The translations under genes were made by a program, and so were the position numbers. A DNA stretch of 7,999 nucleotides from Candidatus Peribacteraceae bacterium (GTDB taxonomy: Bacteria; Patescibacteriota; Gracilibacteria; Peribacterales; Peribacteraceae), in NCBI GenBank assembly GCA_018061525.1, contig JAGOUB010000038.1:1-7999 (forward strand). Direction: 5' to 3'. How positions within the stretch are numbered: position 1 is the stretch's first letter; each line of letters opens with the position of its first letter. The notes beneath the pieces were generated by a model. It saw nothing but the letters and a program-made list of their open reading frames with translations. It had not been told where the DNA came from and ran no database searches. Shown here piece after piece: positions 4,686-7,999 of the stretch.

Positions 4686-4692
4686 CTCCTTT
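4686..4692 (-). promoter_or_regulatory. Strong Shine-Dalgarno AAAGGAG before GTG 4680
   Basis: AAAGGAG on the minus strand ends 5 nt before the GTG start and decides this start. It is the strongest SD in the window and contrasts with the SD-less genes around it. Confidence 0.8.
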
Positions 4693-4719
4693 GTGAAAAG
4701 ATCTCCTCTACGAGAGAGG

Positions 4720-4747
4720 GCTATATCTATTAAACACTAATTTACAA
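4720..4747 (-). promoter_or_regulatory. AT-rich promoter region of the 162-aa orphan gene
   Basis: On the minus strand TTGTAA (4747-4742) and TATAGC (4725-4720) are 16 nt apart, each with 4 of 6 consensus matches, in the most AT-rich intergenic stretch of the window (about 4720-4760). An alternative pair is TTGCAT (4756-4751) with TTAATA (4733-4728), 17 nt apart but weaker. The predicted start near 4713 leaves a leader of about 32 nt with the SD. Confidence 0.5.
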
Positions 4748-4765
4748 ATAATGCAATTATGGCAA

Positions 4766-6580
4766 TCAGCGCTTTAAGACGCTCAGGAACGCATCTTGCG
4801 TCAGCGTCACCTTGCCCATCATCTTCATGCGCTTCTTGCCCTCCTTTTGCTTGTCGAGGAGCTTGTTCTTGCGCGTCACGTCGCCGCCGTAGAGGTAGCC
4901 GGTCACGTCCTTGCGCAGCGACCCGATGGTCTCGCGGGCCACTACCTTCGAACCGATGGCTGCCTGGATCGTGATCTCAAACTGGGCCTTGGGAATCACT
5001 TCCTTCAAGCGCTTGCAGACGACGGCGCCCACGCCATGGGCCTCGCTGCGGTGCACGATGGTGGAGAGGGCGTCGGCCGGATCGCCAAGGAGCAAGATCT
5101 GGAGCTTCACCAGGTCGCCCGAGCGGTAGCCGAGCGGCTCGTAGCTCATGGAACCGTAGCCTTCGGTGGAAGATTTCAATTTGTCGAAGAAGTCCAAGAC
5201 GATGCTCGCCAGCGGCACTTCGAACACCAAGAGCGCACGACCAGCATCCAGGTACGTGAGCGCGCGTTGGCTGCCGCGCCGTTCCGTCAAAAGCGACATC
5301 ACGATGCCGATGTCTTCGGTGCGGCAGACCACCTCCAGCATCACCCACGGCTCACGCACCTCCACGATGTAGGTCGGATCGGGAAAGTCAGCCGGGTTGC
5401 TGATGCAGGCCACATCCGGCTCATCGAGTTTCATCAGACTGCCGCGGATGATAGCGCTCGGATTGGCGGCGTTGATCTTCACCTCGTACTGCACGCTCGG
5501 CGCCGTCACCACCAGGTCGCAGTTGTACTCGCGCTCCAGGCGCTCTTGGATGATGTCGAGGTGGAGCAGGCCGAGGAAGCCACAGCGAAAACCGTTGCCC
5601 AAAGCCGCATTCTGCTCATGTTCCATGTGCAGGGCGGCATCATTGAGGCAGAGCTTCTCCAGTGCATCGCGCAAATCGGGGTAACTGTCAGCTTCGGAAG
5701 GATAGAGACCGGCGAACACCATCGGCTGCACCTGCTTATAACCGGGCAGGGGCAGAGCCTGGTTCGAGTTGGCGATCGTGTCGCCCGTCCGCACCACCTT
5801 CACGTCCTTGGCGCCGGAGACGATGTAGCCGATGGAGCCGGCGCTCAGGACTTCGTCAGGAATGTACTTCGGAGAGAAGTGGCCGACGTCCTGCACCTCA
5901 AACTGCTCCTTGGTACCGAGTAAATGCACAATTTGGCCTTTCCGAAATTGCCCTTCCACCACGCGGACATAGGCCACGGCGCCGCGGTACGTATCCATCA
6001 CAGCATCGAAGATGAGCGCCCGGGCTGGCACAGCGGACGGATCTGCCTTGGCGGGAGGGACGCGAGCGATAATGACATCGAGAAGCTCCGGCACGCCCGT
6101 ACCTTCCTTGGCCGAGATGCGCAGGATTTCTTCCTTTTTGCAGCCAATGAGGTTCACCACCTCCTCGCTCACGCGCTCCGGGTCGGCGGCCGGCAGGTCG
6201 ATCTTGTTGAGCACAGGAATAATGACGAGGTCGTGCTCCATCGCCATCGTCAGGACGGCGAGCGTCTGGGCCTGGATGCCCTGCGACGCGTCCACCAGCA
6301 GAATGGCACCCTCACAGGCAGCCAGCGAACGACTCACTTCGTAGCGGAAATCGGTGTGGCCAGGCGTATCAATGAGATTAAGCTCGATTCCCTTGTAGTT
6401 CATGCGCACCGGCGTGAGCTTGATGGTGATACCGCGCTCGCGTTCCAAATCCATCGTATCCAGGGTTTGCGCCTTCATTTCGCGCTTCTGCAGCGTGCCG
6501 GTCACCTCAATAAGCCGATCCGACAGGGTCGACTTGCCGTGATCGATGTGCGCGATGATGCAGAAATTGCGGATGTCCAA
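4766..6580 (-). CDS. lepA: Elongation factor 4 (LepA), ribosome-associated GTPase
   Basis: LepA/EF4 is a translational GTPase that acts on the ribosome, linked to back-translocation, assembly or initiation quality. The 604-residue product is full length for the family. GTPase motifs: G1 AHIDHGKST (10-18), G2 RGITIK (49-54), G3 DTPGHTDF (71-78), G4 NKID (125-128), G5 SAKEG (156-160). The LepA-specific C-terminal domain is present, with YGSMSYEPLGYRSGDLVKL and a lysine-rich tail containing GGDVTRKNKLLDKQKEGKKR. The start is TTG 6580, giving MDIRNFCIIAHIDHGKS, the usual family N-terminus; AGGA lies 10 nt upstream. An ATG at 6591 is out of frame. The gene follows the pyruvyl transferase gene by 33 nt without a terminator, so it is probably cotranscribed from rplS. 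No hairpin terminator is seen after its TGA. Confidence 0.98.
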   Translation of the reverse strand: MDIRNFCIIAHIDHGKSTLSDRLIEVTGTLQKREMKAQTLDTMDLERERGITIKLTPVRMNYKGIELNLIDTPGHTDFRYEVSRSLAACEGAILLVDASQGIQAQTLAVLTMAMEHDLVIIPVLNKIDLPAADPERVSEEVVNLIGCKKEEILRISAKEGTGVPELLDVIIARVPPAKADPSAVPARALIFDAVMDTYRGAVAYVRVVEGQFRKGQIVHLLGTKEQFEVQDVGHFSPKYIPDEVLSAGSIGYIVSGAKDVKVVRTGDTIANSNQALPLPGYKQVQPMVFAGLYPSEADSYPDLRDALEKLCLNDAALHMEHEQNAALGNGFRCGFLGLLHLDIIQERLEREYNCDLVVTAPSVQYEVKINAANPSAIIRGSLMKLDEPDVACISNPADFPDPTYIVEVREPWVMLEVVCRTEDIGIVMSLLTERRGSQRALTYLDAGRALLVFEVPLASIVLDFFDKLKSSTEGYGSMSYEPLGYRSGDLVKLQILLLGDPADALSTIVHRSEAHGVGAVVCKRLKEVIPKAQFEITIQAAIGSKVVARETIGSLRKDVTGYLYGGDVTRKNKLLDKQKEGKKRMKMMGKVTLTQDAFLSVLKR

Positions 6581-6590
6581 AGCTGCGCCA

Positions 6591-6594
6591 TCCT
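6591..6594 (-). promoter_or_regulatory. Shine-Dalgarno AGGA before the TTG start of lepA
   Basis: AGGA, within TTAGGATG on the minus strand, ends 10 nt before TTG 6580. It supports a rare TTG start for a long conserved gene. A similar TAGGAT precedes the GTG of the upstream pyruvyl transferase gene. Confidence 0.55.
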
Positions 6595-6613
6595 AACGGG
6601 AAAACCTGGTTTG

Positions 6614-7624
6614 TTACAGTCTTTTCGGCCGTCTCCGCTGACTTTCCAGGCGATGCAGGGCCTGGCCAAGGGCCGCCTCGCCCCGTTCGGCCTCGTCGCG
6701 CCACTCCTGTACCAGTGCCGAGGCATTCCCAGCCTGTACCGCCGTCTCAAGTGCGGCCAACTTATCACCAGGCGCCATGGGACAGATCCGAACGTCTTTG
6801 CCACGGGCCAGAGCGGCCAAGGCGCCATGGAAGCGCTGGCAGAGGATGGTGTCAGCCGCTTCGATCTCTTCGAGGAGGGTCCGCTGGTCAGCGACCGGCA
6901 CAACCGTAACACGTGCACTTGTCATCATCCGCAGGCGGGCGACGGTCTCCTGTTCAGTGACATCGTCGGGCTGGAGTGAAAGAAGGCGAACCTCATCGAA
7001 TTGGTGCTTGGAGAGCATCGATTTGTACAGTTCATCAAACGTTGCATTCGAGTTATGTCGTGGGATAACGGCGAACACATTTTTTATTTTCACAGAGACT
7101 TTATCTCTACAGAAAGACAGAAATACCGGATCAAAAGTTTGAACAATTGGTGTACTCAATTGCCACGATGCCATCCGAGCAACGGAAGCGTCATCTCGAA
7201 CTGACACAACGACCGCTCGACCGAATACGGCTCGCCCGCTCCCCTCCCCCACCTGTGTCCGGAACGGTCCGACCCCCTGCGCCGCCAGCAGCACCGGCAC
7301 CCCGAAGCAGCGGGCGACGACGGCATGGGCGCCCCAGAGGAAGCAGGCCAGGACGGATTCAATGTCGGTGAAGAGTGTCCCACCACCGAAGACAACCGCA
7401 TCGGCCCGGGCGATGACGCCGATGGTCCGCCACCAAGGGCGGAAGAGGCTCCGGAGCCCGAGCGGTAGACGGGGCAGTTCTGCAATCTTGGCGGCAGGCG
7501 GAAGCACCGGCTGGGCGCTCACCACCGTCCAATGGATATCGGGAAACGCCGCGAGGAACGCATCGCGGAGGGCTTCATCACCGAAATTCGCCACGCCGTA
7601 GTTGCCGATCAGTACGCAACGCAC
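6614..7624 (-). CDS. csaB: Polysaccharide pyruvyl transferase family protein (CsaB-like)
   Basis: CsaB-type enzymes transfer pyruvate from phosphoenolpyruvate onto cell-wall polysaccharide, a modification that SLH domains of S-layer proteins bind. The 336-residue product shows the family pattern: GNYGVANFGDEAL (7-19) at the N-terminus, VVFGGGTLFTD (77-87), AAQGVGPF (114-121), SVRDDASV (141-148), a central TFDPVFL (163-169), and the C-terminal CQRFHGALAALARG (262-275) and PGDKLAAL (285-292). The GTG 7624 start has TAGGA 7 nt upstream. The C-terminus (about 300-336) is a charged helix with a basic end. The gene sits between rplS and lepA, unusual company for an envelope enzyme. Its middle part (about 7000-7165) is clearly richer in A+T than the rest of the gene. 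The acceptor polymer is unknown, and the csaB name is by motif resemblance. Confidence 0.87.
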   Translation of the reverse strand: MRCVLIGNYGVANFGDEALRDAFLAAFPDIHWTVVSAQPVLPPAAKIAELPRLPLGLRSLFRPWWRTIGVIARADAVVFGGGTLFTDIESVLACFLWGAHAVVARCFGVPVLLAAQGVGPFRTQVGEGSGRAVFGRAVVVSVRDDASVARMASWQLSTPIVQTFDPVFLSFCRDKVSVKIKNVFAVIPRHNSNATFDELYKSMLSKHQFDEVRLLSLQPDDVTEQETVARLRMMTSARVTVVPVADQRTLLEEIEAADTILCQRFHGALAALARGKDVRICPMAPGDKLAALETAVQAGNASALVQEWRDEAERGEAALGQALHRLESQRRRPKRL

Positions 7625-7631
7625 GGGGCTA

Positions 7632-7635
7632 TCCT
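7632..7635 (-). promoter_or_regulatory. Shine-Dalgarno AGGA before GTG 7624
   Basis: AGGA, within TAGGATAG on the minus strand, ends 7 nt before the GTG start of the pyruvyl transferase gene. It lies in the 26-nt gap after the rplS stop and supports translation from a shared transcript. Confidence 0.6.
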
Positions 7636-7650
7636 AGCGCAGAAACCGAC

Positions 7651-7999
7651 TTAGGCGGAGGGCTGCTCGGCGGGCTTCGTCTCCTCGGCGGCCGGAACTT
7701 CCGGAGCGACCTCGGGGGCGGGAGCCTCAGCCGGCTTGGCCTGCTCGGCCACAGGGGCCACAGCGACGGCAAACTCGTCGGCGTTCGTGAAGCGCTCGAT
7801 CATGCGAGCGGACTTGCCCTGGCGACCGCGGAGGAAGAACAGCTTGGCGCGGCGGACCTTGGCCACCTTCTTCACCTCGATCTTCTCGATCATCGGGGAG
7901 TGCAGCATGAACATCTTCTCCACGCCGATACCGGACACCACGCGGCGAACGGTAAAGGAACGGTCCGTGACGGTGTGACCGTTATGGACACCGATCACG
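7651..7999 (-). CDS. rplS: 50S ribosomal protein L19 (bL19), C-terminal part with A/P/E-rich extension (5' end beyond window)
   Basis: L19 is a large-subunit protein at the 30S-50S interface. About 115 residues are visible and the N-terminus lies outside the window. The block SFTVRRVVSGIGVEKMF, LHSPMIEKIEVKKVAKVRRAKLFFLRGRQGKSARM is diagnostic of L19. After GKSARMIER the protein continues for about 46 residues rich in Ala, Pro and Glu (containing AEAPAPEVAPEVPAAEE), ending EQPSA. Ordinary L19 ends soon after the GK.AR block, so this is an added, probably disordered acidic tail. The frame ends with TAA. The pyruvyl transferase gene starts 26 nt later on the same strand, so rplS is likely the first visible gene of an operon with csaB and lepA. 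The frame is open to the window edge; the GTG at 7998 is an internal valine, not the start. Confidence 0.95.
   Translation of the reverse strand, partial: VIGVHNGHTVTDRSFTVRRVVSGIGVEKMFMLHSPMIEKIEVKKVAKVRRAKLFFLRGRQGKSARMIERFTNADEFAVAVAPVAEQAKPAEAPAPEVAPEVPAAEETKPAEQPSA

Noticed and set aside
4796..6979. Two long plus-strand frames (4796-5923 and 5924-6979) opposite lepA and the pyruvyl transferase gene
   Set aside because: They lie antisense to two strongly conserved proteins, are rich in His, Arg and Asp as expected for GC-rich shadows, and show no domain motif.
1..7999. CRISPR arrays, insertion sequences, toxin-antitoxin or defence genes
   Set aside because: I saw no regularly spaced repeats, transposase motifs, terminal inverted repeats or known defence domains.

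Overview
The window is a GC-rich, densely packed bacterial chromosome segment. It holds eleven protein genes (two cut by the window edges) and one tRNA, with no gap longer than about 110 bases. Several genes use TGA as stop, so the normal bacterial code applies. The style of the proteins (short MurC and DivIC-type proteins, L27 beginning directly MAHKKAGG, very short promoters) looks like a member of the Patescibacteria/CPR, perhaps a GC-rich lineage. This is an impression from sequence style; I could not run a phylogeny.

Left part (1-2836). murC (peptidoglycan precursor ligase, minus strand, 3' end outside the window) is divergent from a DivIC/FtsB-type division gene. Next comes an orphan gene with a clear promoter, a 5' hairpin, a Shine-Dalgarno (SD) site and an intrinsic terminator. 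Convergent to it is a canonical Nudix hydrolase, which begins 4 nt after the CCA end of a tRNA-Met (CAT) with initiator features. That tRNA is divergent from rpmA (L27). The 68-nt gap between them carries a 14-bp perfect palindrome that would supply the -35 element in both directions.

Middle part (2837-4765). An orphan 216-residue helical protein (plus) meets a LigT/2H-phosphoesterase gene (minus) tail to tail, and their stop codons overlap. Upstream of the LigT gene are a strong intrinsic terminator and an orphan 162-residue protein gene with its own AT-rich promoter and SD.

Right part (4766-7999, minus strand). rplS (L19, 5' end outside the window), a CsaB-type polysaccharide pyruvyl transferase gene and lepA (EF4) follow each other with gaps of about 26 and 33 nt and no visible terminator. 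They probably form one operon joining ribosome function with cell-envelope modification.

Two modes of translation start appear side by side. The 231-aa orphan, the 162-aa orphan, the pyruvyl transferase and lepA have SD motifs. The division gene, rpmA, the 216-aa gene and possibly the LigT gene have a -10-like hexamer 6-10 nt before the start codon and no SD, suggesting leaderless or nearly leaderless mRNAs. I found no mobile element, CRISPR array or defence system.
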